Source of the DNA: Streptomyces griseocarneus
Lineage (GTDB): Bacteria > Actinomycetota > Actinomycetes > Streptomycetales > Streptomycetaceae
DNA length: 64,000 bases
NCBI GenBank assembly: GCA_003674045.1
Contig: PENC01000001.1
Span: 372,001 to 436,000, forward strand
Direction of reading: 5' to 3'
Below are positions 25,301 to 34,501 of this stretch, piece after piece. Numbering within the stretch: the stretch's first letter is position 1; each line of letters opens with the position of its first letter. The notes beneath the pieces were generated by a model. It ran no database searches and had not been told where the DNA came from. It saw only the letters and a program-made list of their open reading frames with translations. A program made the position numbers and the translations under genes.

Positions 25301-25420
25301 ACCGGACGCCGGCGCGGCGGCGGCCCCGGGCAGGGAAATGCCATTGACGATGAAAAGAAGCGAACAGGCGAGAAGAGCGCGTGGAATGCCTCTTCTGTGT
25401 GCGCCCAGCCTTGTTGGCAT
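22319..25420 (-). CDS. Secreted DNRLRE / FG-GAP repeat protein (RHS partner)
   Basis: About 1033 residues. The signal peptide (RALLACSLLFIVNG to AAAAPA) is followed by a region like the DNRLRE module (YPVFIDPYVDG, GRSFFQLNT, WNNQPNWTRKVAT), then a fibronectin-like stretch (PDGGTLKARFNMW, YSWQVQADDGT) and C-terminal FG-GAP/VCBS calcium-binding repeats (GDLNGDGNADMYG, GDWTGDGYEDLIS, GDVTRDGRVDLVA, GDADNDGVPDLWA). ATG at 25420 is chosen because GGAGGG precedes it at 9 nt. It is divergent from the giant RHS gene; this pairing of a DNRLRE/FG-GAP protein with an RHS protein is common in Streptomyces. I infer surface display or co-export, with no direct evidence for a shared function. Confidence 0.88.
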   Translation of the reverse strand: MPTRLGAHRRGIPRALLACSLLFIVNGISLPGAAAAPASGDSGTPAPPTTAVAKADGAALKEAESSGKPVEVIPRRTETSSVFANPSGTFTEERYALPQRVRKNHALVDIDTALTPAEDGRISPAATPVRMSFSPGGDGPLATIERDGRRVSLSWPKALPKAQVSGNTVTYPEVLPDVDLKVRASATGFGQLLVVKSPRAAADPALKAIQYGMSADGVKVSVDQYGNLTGVNPAGQVVFSGPTPRMWDSSGPARSSDAALRAARSAPLARTAVTPAPEPAHDEFQPGQGAKAAEMKVAVSPSNLKITPDAGLLTDKDTTYPVFIDPYVDGARQAWALVYKKYANSAFYNGAGWIDRDGTKGTSTARIGYENETDGLGRSFFQLNTKNLWNTDKRIIKSTFRIKNTWSWSCEERETQLWDTGSINSGTTWNNQPNWTRKVATTSDTKGWAGSTSCPAGNLAFDVTSGTKEAAASHWTNWTLGLRAATETSVYSWKKFDAKSAVLSTEYTTPPSTPTDYGTRPATECPAKTPTVVGNTDVQLYARISDPDGGTLKARFNMWATGGGPSVFNQTVSVTSGNVARVTVPKSALKDGTTYSWQVQADDGTATSPWTPNPPCRFTIDTSRPGAVPVVSSREYPDGGDGWPATTGTARTPGSFTIASGGVRDVTKYEYWNDWDSTRRTVAAASPGGSVSVKVTPMSVGVHKLYARSFDRAGNPSDIQIYFFYANSPKIADKPGDLNGDGNADMYGIRTNGDLRLYAGNGTGGVGPAAVVSNENFSGALITHRGDWTGDGYEDLISARPQGDGTKKLFVHPNNGLGYACTKTVEVVDGQPQGCPMGSQELRVYDPSHNHWNNAQQIVAIGDVDGPTDLDNDGTPDIPAFPDLLVKEGDHLWLYYGSSSWYLDETDPVLIGDGGWSNFDVIAPGDVTRDGRVDLVARQRTTGEIYVYPGSGPAGEGLGDISTRHQFGRSWTAANRPLIASGGDADNDGVPDLWATTTDNTAGLLFYPKITTRDHGDPFPVGTGGWGDFTALS

Positions 25421-25684
25421 GGGAAATGCCCTCCGGTTGTCCATGAATTGCGAGGGCACCGTAAAGGCAGACCCAAAGGACTGGCAAAACGCATGATGCC
25501 ACAGATGATCACGTACTGACCAGAGGTGTTATTTATCTGCGCATTATGTCCGGAAATATCGGCGGTGTTATCGGTCAAATCGCCCAACTGGCCGTCGCGA
25601 ACAGTCCACTGCACGAGGGGTGGCGGTCACGCAGCGTGATAGGTTTCCCGCCACCTTTACGTAACCAACTTGGGGATTTGGCAA
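25421..25684. promoter_or_regulatory. Divergent, AT-rich promoter region of the RHS locus
   Basis: The 264 bp between the two divergent genes are visibly richer in A/T than the flanks (e.g. GTTATTTATCTGCGCATTAT near 25529). They must hold both promoters. I could not place -10/-35 boxes with confidence. Confidence 0.5.
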
Positions 25685-28600
25685 ATGCCTGCCTTTATGA
25701 GGTTCTCGTCGAGAGGGCGCCCGGAAGGCGCTCCCGCGAGACATTCGACAAGTCGAATAACCGCTGCACTGACGGCTACGGTGACCATTGCCGGGCTGCT
25801 CTCCTACGATTCGTTTCTGACCCGGGGAACGACTCCCGGGACCCAGCGGATCACGCCCGTACCCGTCTCGGAGGTGAAGGCCAGACCGGACCGGACCCCG
25901 GACCAGGCGGCGCGGAACGCGTGGCACGAGGCACCGTCCGCGACATGGCCGAAGGCCGGTGGCACCACCGTCGCGCTCCCGTCGGCCGCGGGGGCGTCCC
26001 GCCCGAAGAAGGCGCGGGCCGGCTCCCTGCCCGTGGAGATCGCGTCCTCCCGCACCGCCGACAAGGCGGGCCCGGGCAAGGTGCGCGTCGAGACGCTGGA
26101 CCGCAAGGCCGCCGAGCGGGCCGGTGTCGACGGCGTGCTGCTCAAGGTGACGGGTCAGGACAAGGCCTCGGCCGACAGCGCCGTCGACGTCAAGGTGGAC
26201 TACTCGGCCTTCCGGAACGCCTACGGCGGTGACTGGGCGTCCCGGCTCACCCTCGTCCAGCTGCCCGACTGCGCGCTGACGGACTCCAAGGACGCCGCGT
26301 GCCACCGCGGTACGCCCCTTCCGTCGGCGACCAACGACGCCGCGAAGGGCGCGCTGAAGGCAACCGTGCCGCTTCGGCGCACTGCCAGGTCCGCGGCCTT
26401 CGCCCCCGTACTGCTGGCGGCGACCGCCGATTCCTCCGGCGCCTCCGGGGCGGCCGGGGACTGGAAGGCCACCTCGCTCTCCCCTTCCGGGAGTTGGCAG
26501 TCCGGAGGCTCCGGAGGCGGTTTCGGCTGGAGCTATCCGATCGTCCTGCCCGAGGTCCCGGGCGGACACGGGCCGGAGCTCGCTCTCTCCTACTCGTCCC
26601 AGGCCGTCGACGGCCGCACCGCGGCCACCAACAACCAGGCCAACTGGGTCGGCGACGGCTGGAGCATGGCCGACAGCTTCGTGGAACGGCGCTACAAGCC
26701 GTGCATCGACGACATGAAGGACGGCAACAACAAGGCCAAGAACGGTGACCTCTGCTGGGGCACCGACAACGCCGTGCTCTCCCTCAACGGCTCCACGACC
26801 GAGCTCGTCAAGGACGACAAGAGCGGCGAGTGGAAGCTCAAGCAGGACAACGGCACCAAGATCGAGCGCCTGAACTCCGCCGACCGGGGCAACGGCGACA
26901 ACGACGGTGAGTACTGGCACCTGACCACCCCGGACGGGACCCAGTACTACTTCGGCTACAACCGTCTTCCCGGCTGGTCCTCCGGCAAGGCCGAGACCCA
27001 CTCCACCTGGACCGTGCCCGTGCACGGCAACCACAAGGGCGAGCCGTGCCACAAGGACGCCTTCGGGGACTCGTCCTGCAACCAGGCCTGGCGGTGGAAC
27101 CTCGACTACGTGGTGACCCCCGGCTCGGACGCCATGGCGTACTACTACACGGCCGAGACGAACCGCTACGCGCGCAACGCCAGCTCGACCACGGGCAAGG
27201 GAACCGTCACCGAGTACGTCCGCGGCGGATACCTGAACCGCATCGACTACGGCCTGCGTGCGGACAACGTCTACGGCACCAACGCCGCGGCCGCGCGGGT
27301 GACCTTCACCGAGGCGGAACGCTGCCTGCCCGACTCGAAGTTCGCCTGTGCCGAGGACAAGTTCACCAAGGACAACGCCAAGTACTGGCCCGATGTGCCC
27401 TTCGACCGGTACTGCAAGTCCGGCGACGAGTGCAAGGAACAGTACTCGCCGAGCTTCTGGACCCGTAAGCGTCTCGCGAAGGTCACCACGGAGTCGCTGA
27501 TCGACGGCTCCTACAAGACGGCCGACACCTGGGAGCTCAAGCACCAGTTCCCGAGCAGCGGTGACGGCAGCAGCCCGGCCCTGTGGCTGGCGGCGATCTC
27601 CCACACCGGTCACGTCGGCGGCAAGGAAACGACGCTGCCGGACGTCACCTTCAAGGGAATCCAGCTGCCCAACCGGGTGGAGAAGGCCGTCGACGCGGTG
27701 CCGCCGCTCGTGCGGTACCGGGTCTCCGCCGTGCAGACGGAGACCGGTGGCACCATCGGCGTCACCTACTCGGAACCGGAGTGCAAGGCCGGCGACCTGC
27801 CGGACGAGGCGCACAACGCGCGCCGCTGCCACCCCGTCTACTGGGTGCCCCAGGACTCCCCGGCCGCGGACTACAAGCCGGTCAAGGACTGGTTCCACAC
27901 CTACGTGGTCACGCAGGTCCGTGAGTCGGACAACACCGGCGGCGCCCCGGACAAGCAGGTCGAGTACACCTACCTCGACGGTCCGGCCTGGGAGAAGAGC
28001 CAGGACGAGCTGACGAAGCCCGAGCACCGCGCCTACAGCGAGTTCCGGGGCTACGGCCGGGTGCAGACCCGTGCCGGTGCCGGCACGGACCGGCGTACGC
28101 TCACCGAGTCCCGCTATTTCCGGGGCGTGAGCGGCGCCCAGGTCGCCGACAGCGAGGGCAACAAGGCCGACGACCACCCGGCGTTCGCCGGAATGGTCCG
28201 TGAGTCGGCCACGTACGAGGGCGACGGCGGCAAGCTGCTGTCCGCCAAGGTGTACGAGCCCTGGCGCAAGGGGCCGACCGCCACCCATGCCCGCGAGGGC
28301 CTTCCCGACCTCACCGCCCAGGTGTCCGGGGTCCAGGCCGAAAGCAGCCGGACGGCCGTCGGTGACGGCTGGCGGCGCACGAAGGCCGAGCGGACCTTCG
28401 ACGACTACGGCATGCCCCTGACGGAGACCAACTTCGGCGACATCGCGAAGACGGGCGACGAGACGTGCGCGACGACGACGTACGCGCGCAACGGCAAGAA
28501 CCCCATCCTCAACGCCGTCGCCGTGCAGCGCGTCCTGTCGGTGCCCTGCGGCAAGGAGGCGAGCCTCCCCGGCGACCTCATATCGGAGAAGCGCTCCTAC

Positions 28601-31600
28601 TACGACGGCTCGGGCACGCTGGGCGAACTGCCGGACAAGGGCAGGGGACTCGTCACGCGGATGGACGAGCAGGACGCCAAGGGCACGGGGTTCATCACCA
28701 CCGGCACGGCCACGTACGACCAGTACGGCCGGGTCCTGACGATGACCGACGCGCTCAACAACAAGTCCACCACCGCGTACACCCCGGCAACAGGCGCGGA
28801 TCCCACCAAGATCGCCATCACCAACGCGCTGGGGCACGTGTCCAGCACGGAGTTCGCCCTCGGACACGGCGTGGTCACGGCCCAGACCGACGCCAACGGC
28901 AAGCGGACCGAAGCCGAGTACGACGGCCTCGCCCGCCTGACGAAGGTGTGGAAGCCCGGCCACCCCAAATCGGCCTTCCCCAAGAGCCCCACGTTCGAGT
29001 ACGACTACCAGATCCGCCGCGACGGCCCCACCGTCGTCACCTCCAAGACGCTGGAGCACAACGGCTCCTACCGGACGGACTACGCCCTCTACGACGGGCT
29101 CCTGCGCTCCCGCCAGACCCAGACGGCGTCCGCGACGGGCACCGGCCGGGTCATCTCGGAGACGATCTACGACACGCGCGGTCTCACGTGGAAGTCGTAC
29201 GGCTCCTACTACGCCAACGGCGACCCCTCCGGCACCCTGGTCACCAGTGACGACTCCAAGGTGCCGAACGTCACGGAGAACCTCTACGACGGGGCGGGGC
29301 GTGTCACCGACGCGATCTCCCGGAAGTACGGGGACGAGACGAAGCGCACCCGGACGATCCACGAGGGCGACCGCACCACGGTGATCCCGCCCAAGGGCGG
29401 CACGGCCACCACGGCCGTCACCGACGCCCTGGGCCGCCAGACGGAACTGATCCAGTACACGAACGACGAGCGCACGGCCTCGCAGTCCACGCGCTACTCG
29501 TACAACGCCAAGGGGCAGCGGGAGAAGGTCACCGACCCCGAGGGCAGCACGTGGACCTACCGTTACGACGCCCGTGGCCGGGAGGTGGAGGTCGACGACC
29601 CCGACAAGGGCCTGAGCACCACCGCGTACGACGCCCTGGACCGGCCCGTGTCGCTGACGGACGCGAAGAAGGCCACGCTCACCACCGTGTACGACGTGCT
29701 GGGCCGCAAGACGCAGCTCAAGCAGAACGACGCGGTCCTGAGCGAGTGGGTCTACGACACCGTCGCCAAGGGCAAGCTGACGTCCGCCAGCCGGATCGTC
29801 GGCGGCAAGAAGTACACCTCCGAGACGACCGCCTTCGACGACTGGTACAACCCCACCGCCGACAAGGTCACCATCCCCGACAGCGAAGGGGGCCTCGCGG
29901 GCACCTACGAGTGGACCCGCGGCTACAACGCCAACAACGGACTCCCCGAATGGGTGCGCCAGCCCGCCATCGGGGGACTCGCCGCCGAGCGCGTCACCAC
30001 CAACTACGACGACTCCAAGCCGTACGACCTGCCCCTGCGGACGACGGTGAGCGGCGCCACGCTGGTCGCCGACACCAAGTACGACGCCTTCAGCCGTCCG
30101 CTCCGCAGGGAACTCGGCACGCAGGGCAAGCGGCTGTGGGACACCAAGGAGTACGACGAGCACACCGGTGACCTGACGCACACCACGACGGAGCAGGAGT
30201 CCGGCCCCTCGGGCCCGGGGCGCCTGGACGACGTCCGGTACACCTACGACGCGGCGGGCAACATGACCCGCCTGACCACCGTCACCGGCCAGGGAGAGGC
30301 CGCGGTCACCGACACGCAGTGCTTCGTCACCGACTCCCTGCGGCGGATCACCCACGCGTGGACCGCGACCGACGGCTGCGCGGCGAAGCCGGAAGGCGGC
30401 AACCGCCCGAAGGTCGGCGGGTCCGACCCGTACTGGCACTCCTACACCTACGACGCGGTGGGCAGCCGGCAGACCGAGACGCTGCACGACGCCGGCGGCG
30501 ATGTCGCGAAGGACGTGAAGCGGGCCTACGCCTACCCGGCGAAGGACGCGCGGCAGCGCCGGGCCCTGGCCTCCGTGACGACGTCACGCGGGGAACAGAC
30601 CACGCCGGAGCGCTCGGACGACTTCGTCTACGACGCCGTGGGCAACACCGTCCTGCGCCGGGCCGACGGGAAGGAGCAGGTCCTCGACTGGGACACCGAA
30701 GGCCACCTCGCCAAGGTCACGGAGAGGGGACGGACCACCAGCTACGTCTACGACGCGGGCGGTGCCCGGCTCATCCGCAAGGACGCCGAGGGCAGCACCC
30801 TCTACCTGCCCGGTGGCAATGAGCTCCTGCTGAAGCCCGACGGCACCACCAAGGTCGGGACGCGCTACTACACCCACAGCGGCGAGACCACCGCCGTACG
30901 GACGGGAGGCAAGCTCAGCTACGTCTTCTCGGACCACCACGACACCGCCACCACCGCCGTCGACGCCGCCACCCAGGCGGTGAACCGCCGCAAGCTGACC
31001 GTCTTCGGTGCCCAGCGCGGCGCGGCGCCCACGGCATGGCCCGGTGACCGCGGGTTCGTCGGCGGCACGACGGACAACTCCACAGGGCTCACCCACCTCG
31101 GGGCCCGCGAATACGATCCGGCGACCGCTCGATTCGTCAGCGTCGACCCGCTGATGGACGTCACCGACCCGCAGCAGCTGCACGGGTACAACTACGGCAA
31201 CAACAACCCGCTGCTGTACAGCGACCCGGACGGGAAGTGGTTTGGTGACCTCATATGGGGGATGGTGGACCTCGCCTACGAGGTTCTCGAGGTCTTCCAG
31301 GAGGTCTACGCCCCCCGGGCCGTCCGGCCTCGTGCAACCAACCAGAAGCTCAACAACTACCTGGGCAACATCTATGCGCGGGACGATGCCAAAAGTGTCT
31401 ACGGAAACGGTAAGGCCGGCCCTGCCATCAAGTACGAGCTCCGGAACGGGCACAGGCTTGTGTCCGGCGGACTGGAGAAAGACCAATGGCACGTACAGAA
31501 GGGGTGGGCCGTCCTTTCCGGTCTTTCCGAGTTGATCGACGGGGATCGTGCGGCCCGTGAAGGGGCGAAGGGTAAAAACGCGGTCCGGCTCTCGGACGAG

Positions 31601-32011
31601 GATTTGGGGATAGCGAAGCGAGAAGCGAAGGAGCTGTGGGAAGCGCTGAATTCCAGGGATGTCACGGGGAATGTGGCAAAGGAAATCAAGAATAGACCCC
31701 AGCTGGAGAAGGAGATGAGGGGAAACCGTGACAAGGTGGTCAAATCGGCTGCCATGCAGGATGTCACGGGTCAGGGGTTCGAGCGCAATAAGTACAATGG
31801 TCGCCCGGAGCCGGTGGGGGAGCCCACGAGGATGCGTGGGTTCGCACGTACCTTTGGCGTGATCGGTGGCGTGGCTCAAGTGCCCGGATATGCGCGGGAC
31901 GTGCAGCGGCACGGTTTCCAGCAGGCGACGAAGGATCTGCTCAAGGGCTTGGTCGATCCGTTCGGGATAGCGAAGAGAATGAACACGCCGGATTCCGGAT
32001 GTCCGTGCTAG
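25685..32011 (+). CDS. RHS-repeat polymorphic toxin protein
   Basis: A 2108-residue protein. A hydrophobic N-terminal segment (ITAALTATVTIAGLLSY) is a likely signal or anchor. Most of the length is RHS/YD shell: repeats such as YDAAGNMTRLTT, YDAVGNTVLRR and YDAGGARLIRK. The conserved RHS core end (TGLTHLGAREYDPATARFVS, then NYGNNNPLLYSDPDGKW) finishes near residue 1852. The final ~256 residues are a variable tip, soluble and charged, with HRLVSGGLEKDQWHVQKGW near its start; I do not recognise its family. Third-position G/C falls sharply in the tip, as expected for an exchanged toxin module. The ATG at 25685 with GGGGA upstream is preferred to a TTG at 25670. A small gene follows at once as likely immunity. 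Confidence 0.9.
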   Translation: MPAFMRFSSRGRPEGAPARHSTSRITAALTATVTIAGLLSYDSFLTRGTTPGTQRITPVPVSEVKARPDRTPDQAARNAWHEAPSATWPKAGGTTVALPSAAGASRPKKARAGSLPVEIASSRTADKAGPGKVRVETLDRKAAERAGVDGVLLKVTGQDKASADSAVDVKVDYSAFRNAYGGDWASRLTLVQLPDCALTDSKDAACHRGTPLPSATNDAAKGALKATVPLRRTARSAAFAPVLLAATADSSGASGAAGDWKATSLSPSGSWQSGGSGGGFGWSYPIVLPEVPGGHGPELALSYSSQAVDGRTAATNNQANWVGDGWSMADSFVERRYKPCIDDMKDGNNKAKNGDLCWGTDNAVLSLNGSTTELVKDDKSGEWKLKQDNGTKIERLNSADRGNGDNDGEYWHLTTPDGTQYYFGYNRLPGWSSGKAETHSTWTVPVHGNHKGEPCHKDAFGDSSCNQAWRWNLDYVVTPGSDAMAYYYTAETNRYARNASSTTGKGTVTEYVRGGYLNRIDYGLRADNVYGTNAAAARVTFTEAERCLPDSKFACAEDKFTKDNAKYWPDVPFDRYCKSGDECKEQYSPSFWTRKRLAKVTTESLIDGSYKTADTWELKHQFPSSGDGSSPALWLAAISHTGHVGGKETTLPDVTFKGIQLPNRVEKAVDAVPPLVRYRVSAVQTETGGTIGVTYSEPECKAGDLPDEAHNARRCHPVYWVPQDSPAADYKPVKDWFHTYVVTQVRESDNTGGAPDKQVEYTYLDGPAWEKSQDELTKPEHRAYSEFRGYGRVQTRAGAGTDRRTLTESRYFRGVSGAQVADSEGNKADDHPAFAGMVRESATYEGDGGKLLSAKVYEPWRKGPTATHAREGLPDLTAQVSGVQAESSRTAVGDGWRRTKAERTFDDYGMPLTETNFGDIAKTGDETCATTTYARNGKNPILNAVAVQRVLSVPCGKEASLPGDLISEKRSYYDGSGTLGELPDKGRGLVTRMDEQDAKGTGFITTGTATYDQYGRVLTMTDALNNKSTTAYTPATGADPTKIAITNALGHVSSTEFALGHGVVTAQTDANGKRTEAEYDGLARLTKVWKPGHPKSAFPKSPTFEYDYQIRRDGPTVVTSKTLEHNGSYRTDYALYDGLLRSRQTQTASATGTGRVISETIYDTRGLTWKSYGSYYANGDPSGTLVTSDDSKVPNVTENLYDGAGRVTDAISRKYGDETKRTRTIHEGDRTTVIPPKGGTATTAVTDALGRQTELIQYTNDERTASQSTRYSYNAKGQREKVTDPEGSTWTYRYDARGREVEVDDPDKGLSTTAYDALDRPVSLTDAKKATLTTVYDVLGRKTQLKQNDAVLSEWVYDTVAKGKLTSASRIVGGKKYTSETTAFDDWYNPTADKVTIPDSEGGLAGTYEWTRGYNANNGLPEWVRQPAIGGLAAERVTTNYDDSKPYDLPLRTTVSGATLVADTKYDAFSRPLRRELGTQGKRLWDTKEYDEHTGDLTHTTTEQESGPSGPGRLDDVRYTYDAAGNMTRLTTVTGQGEAAVTDTQCFVTDSLRRITHAWTATDGCAAKPEGGNRPKVGGSDPYWHSYTYDAVGSRQTETLHDAGGDVAKDVKRAYAYPAKDARQRRALASVTTSRGEQTTPERSDDFVYDAVGNTVLRRADGKEQVLDWDTEGHLAKVTERGRTTSYVYDAGGARLIRKDAEGSTLYLPGGNELLLKPDGTTKVGTRYYTHSGETTAVRTGGKLSYVFSDHHDTATTAVDAATQAVNRRKLTVFGAQRGAAPTAWPGDRGFVGGTTDNSTGLTHLGAREYDPATARFVSVDPLMDVTDPQQLHGYNYGNNNPLLYSDPDGKWFGDLIWGMVDLAYEVLEVFQEVYAPRAVRPRATNQKLNNYLGNIYARDDAKSVYGNGKAGPAIKYELRNGHRLVSGGLEKDQWHVQKGWAVLSGLSELIDGDRAAREGAKGKNAVRLSDEDLGIAKREAKELWEALNSRDVTGNVAKEIKNRPQLEKEMRGNRDKVVKSAAMQDVTGQGFERNKYNGRPEPVGEPTRMRGFARTFGVIGGVAQVPGYARDVQRHGFQQATKDLLKGLVDPFGIAKRMNTPDSGCPC

Positions 32012-32028
32012 AAGGAAGAAGTAACTCC

Positions 32029-32466
32029 GTGACCGTGACTTCCTACAGTCAGATCCCGGCTCTCCTCGTCGAGTTCGTGCCCGAGGCGGCGGACCTGATC
32101 GAGGAGGAGGCCGACATGCCCCTCCACGAGGCGGTTCGCGACGACGATTTCGCGCTCGGCTACTTCAATCTCCTCGGGAATGTGCTGTCCTACCCTCTCC
32201 TGATGCCTCAGCTGCGTGCGGAAGATCCGGATCGTGATCTCGTCGCGCGCTGCTTCGCCTTCGTCGAGAAGCTGATGGAGAGCCCGGAGGACGGGATTCG
32301 GTCGGCTGCGCACTTCCAGTGCCTGGAGCCGCTTCTCGATGCGGGTGGTCTCTTGGAGAGGGCGCTTCCGTTCATGGGGGAGCGAACGAGGGAAGAGGCC
32401 GCGAAAATGGTGCGGTTCTACGCTGTCGAAGTGGACGACGAGACGCGTAGGCAGCTGGGTCTGTAG
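32029..32466 (+). CDS. Candidate immunity protein for the RHS toxin
   Basis: A 145-residue acidic, helical protein starting 17 nt after the RHS stop. The GTG at 32029 has GAAGGAAGAA upstream; a start at 31999 would overlap the toxin gene. Segments such as IPALLVEFVPEAADLIEEEA and LLMPQLRAEDPDRDLVARCF, then AHFQCLEPLLDAGG, loosely recall small helical immunity or DUF7674-like proteins, but I cannot assign a family. Its position directly after the variable tip, reduced third-position G/C shared with that tip, acidity and small size all fit an immunity role, which is inference from the general layout of polymorphic toxin loci. Confidence 0.72.
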   Translation: MTVTSYSQIPALLVEFVPEAADLIEEEADMPLHEAVRDDDFALGYFNLLGNVLSYPLLMPQLRAEDPDRDLVARCFAFVEKLMESPEDGIRSAAHFQCLEPLLDAGGLLERALPFMGERTREEAAKMVRFYAVEVDDETRRQLGL

Positions 32467-32488
32467 CTCTGCTGCATTCCGGTGAAAA

Positions 32489-32525
32489 CGAGGGGCAGGA
32501 GCCGTCGAACGGCTCCTGCCCCTCG
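32489..32525. terminator. Strong bidirectional terminator
   Basis: CGAGGGGCAGGAGCCGT (32489-32505) pairs perfectly with ACGGCTCCTGCCCCTCG (32509-32525): 17 bp with a 3-nt loop, between the convergent immunity and pucR genes. Confidence 0.93.
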
Positions 32526-32554
32526 GTGCGTGCGGGGCCCGAGGGCCCCACCCC

Positions 32555-34237
32555 TCAGCTCATCCGCAACGCCAAGAAGAAGTCCAGCTTGTCCTCCAGC
32601 CGCGACAAGTCACGTCCCGTCAGCTGCTCGATCCTGCCCACGCGATAGCGCAGGGTGTTCACATGCAGGTGCAGGCGCGTGGCGCAGCGGGTCCAGGAGC
32701 CGTCGCAGTCGAGGAACGCCTCCAGAGTGGGGATGAGCTCGGCGCGGTGGCGGTGGTCGTAGTCGCGCAGCGGGTCCAGGAGGCGGGCCGTGAAGGCGCG
32801 GCGTACGTCGTCGGGGACGAACGGGAGCAGCAGGACGTGCGAGGCCAGCTCCTGGTGGCCCGCGGCGCAGACGCGGCCCGCTCGGGCCGCGGCCACGCGG
32901 CGGGCGTGGCGGGCCTCTTCCAGGGCGCCGCGCAGGCCCTCCGCCGAGTGCACGGGGGCGCTCACGCCGAAGGTGACCCGGCCGTCGTCGTCCAGGCCGC
33001 GGGAGAGCGGTTCGCGGACCGTGGCCAGCAGGGTCTCCGCGTGGAGGCCGGGCGCCGTCGGGGAGTCCTCCGCCGACCCCGCGCCGTCCGCGCGCAGCGG
33101 TACCAGCGCCACCGCCTCGTCGCCCAGGTGGGCGACGGCGATCCGGTCGGACGGCTCGGTTCCGGAGGACTCCGGGTCGACGAGGATCTCCTCCAGCAGG
33201 GCCTGGGCCACCGGGCCGCCGGGCGCGTCCGCGCCCTCCCACTCGACGCGGGCGACGACGACCTGCCAGTGCGGCGCCGTGCCCAGGCCGGGCAGCAGTA
33301 CGGGCGCCGCGACCCGCAGACGCGCCGCGATCTCGGTGGGCTGCGCACCCGTCTGGACGAGTTCGAGGACCTCCTGGGCGAGCCTGCGGCGCACCGTGCG
33401 CGCCGCGTCGCGCCGGTCCCGTTCGACGGCGATCAGCTGGGTGACGCCGTCGAGCAGGTCGAGCCGCTCGGCGGACCAGTCGCCGGCGTCCGCCTCGACG
33501 GCCAGCAGCCAGTCCGACAGCACGGTCTCGCGGACGTCGCGGCCCGCGCCGCGCCCGCCGCCGCCGATCGGGAAGAGGGAGTACGTGTTGCCCCCGACGC
33601 TCACCCGGTGCGGGCCGCGGCGGCCCGTGCGCGCGGCGGCCAGGTGCTCGCCCGCGAGGGCGGCGCACACGGCGGGCGGCAGCTCGGGCCCGGCGCCCGC
33701 GAGCGAGGAACCGGCGATCGGGCGGCCGGTGGGGGAGAGCACCCAGGCCCGCAGGTCCAGGTCGGAGCCCAGCAGGTCGAGGACGACCTCGGGGCCGCCG
33801 CCCGTCGGGCCGGAGGTCATCAGCCGGCGGTGCCGGTCCACGACCGCCGCCAGGTCCCCGGCCCGCTCGCTGGAGACCTGCCGCACCACGTGCTCGGTGA
33901 TCGACGCGAACGACACGTCCTCCACCACCGAGAACAGCGGCAGCCGGTGCCGCTCGCACGCCTGGACCAGGTCGGCCGGGATCGACCGCAGCTCCGCTTC
34001 GCCCGCCGCGAGCCCGGCCACCCCGGCCGCCGTCAGGATGCGGACGAAGCGCTCGGAGTCCTCGGGCTCCCGCCGCCAGGCCAGGCCCGTGAGCACCAGC
34101 TCGCCGCCGGAGAGATACCGGCTCGGGTCGCGCAGGTCGGTGGTCATCACGCCGCGCACGGAGCGGTCGAGCTCGTCCTCTCCGCCGAGCAGCCGAAGGC
34201 CCAGCGCCTCGGTCTCCAGGAGTGCGCGCAGCCGCAT
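32555..34237 (-). CDS. PucR-family transcriptional regulator of purine catabolism
   Basis: A 560-residue regulator. The N-terminal PucR domain (about 1-130) shows LETEALGLRLLGGEDELDR, VMTTDLRDPSRYLSGGELVL and LPLFSVVEDVSF; a central GGDEF-like/linker region follows; and the C-terminal helix-turn-helix is the classic CdaR/PucR end, ELIPTLEAFLDCDGSWTRCA, TRLHLHVNTLRYRVGRIEQL, TGRDLSRLEDKLDFFLAL. It is divergent from the xanthine dehydrogenase operon, so it very probably controls that operon in response to purine breakdown products; in Bacillus, PucR responds to allantoin-type effectors. Start at 34237 gives the conserved MRLRALLE opening. Confidence 0.93.
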   Translation of the reverse strand: MRLRALLETEALGLRLLGGEDELDRSVRGVMTTDLRDPSRYLSGGELVLTGLAWRREPEDSERFVRILTAAGVAGLAAGEAELRSIPADLVQACERHRLPLFSVVEDVSFASITEHVVRQVSSERAGDLAAVVDRHRRLMTSGPTGGGPEVVLDLLGSDLDLRAWVLSPTGRPIAGSSLAGAGPELPPAVCAALAGEHLAAARTGRRGPHRVSVGGNTYSLFPIGGGGRGAGRDVRETVLSDWLLAVEADAGDWSAERLDLLDGVTQLIAVERDRRDAARTVRRRLAQEVLELVQTGAQPTEIAARLRVAAPVLLPGLGTAPHWQVVVARVEWEGADAPGGPVAQALLEEILVDPESSGTEPSDRIAVAHLGDEAVALVPLRADGAGSAEDSPTAPGLHAETLLATVREPLSRGLDDDGRVTFGVSAPVHSAEGLRGALEEARHARRVAAARAGRVCAAGHQELASHVLLLPFVPDDVRRAFTARLLDPLRDYDHRHRAELIPTLEAFLDCDGSWTRCATRLHLHVNTLRYRVGRIEQLTGRDLSRLEDKLDFFLALRMS

Positions 34238-34501
34238 CGTGGTCGCCGCCGATCTGTCGTGTTGTAACCAGTGGAATGCAGTGAGGTTTCTGAACCCCGC
34301 CTTTCGTTCGAATCTACAAGACGAGGGGCGTGGCCAGCGAACCGCTTCATGGTTTCGGTGACTGCACCAGGGTGCCCGGGCAGCCTTGTACTGGCTGCAC
34401 GACGCGCGAACAGGACACGCGACGCCCGGTCCGGACCCCCGCAGTTTCCCCGTGCGTCACCGGACCACCCCCACGGGACACCGTCGAGAAGAGAAGACCC
34501 C

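Noticed and set aside
25568..30487. Open frame of 1639 codons antisense to the RHS gene
   Set aside because: The RHS translation has clear YD repeats and correct codon bias; the antisense product is a low-complexity Val/Gly/Arg string.
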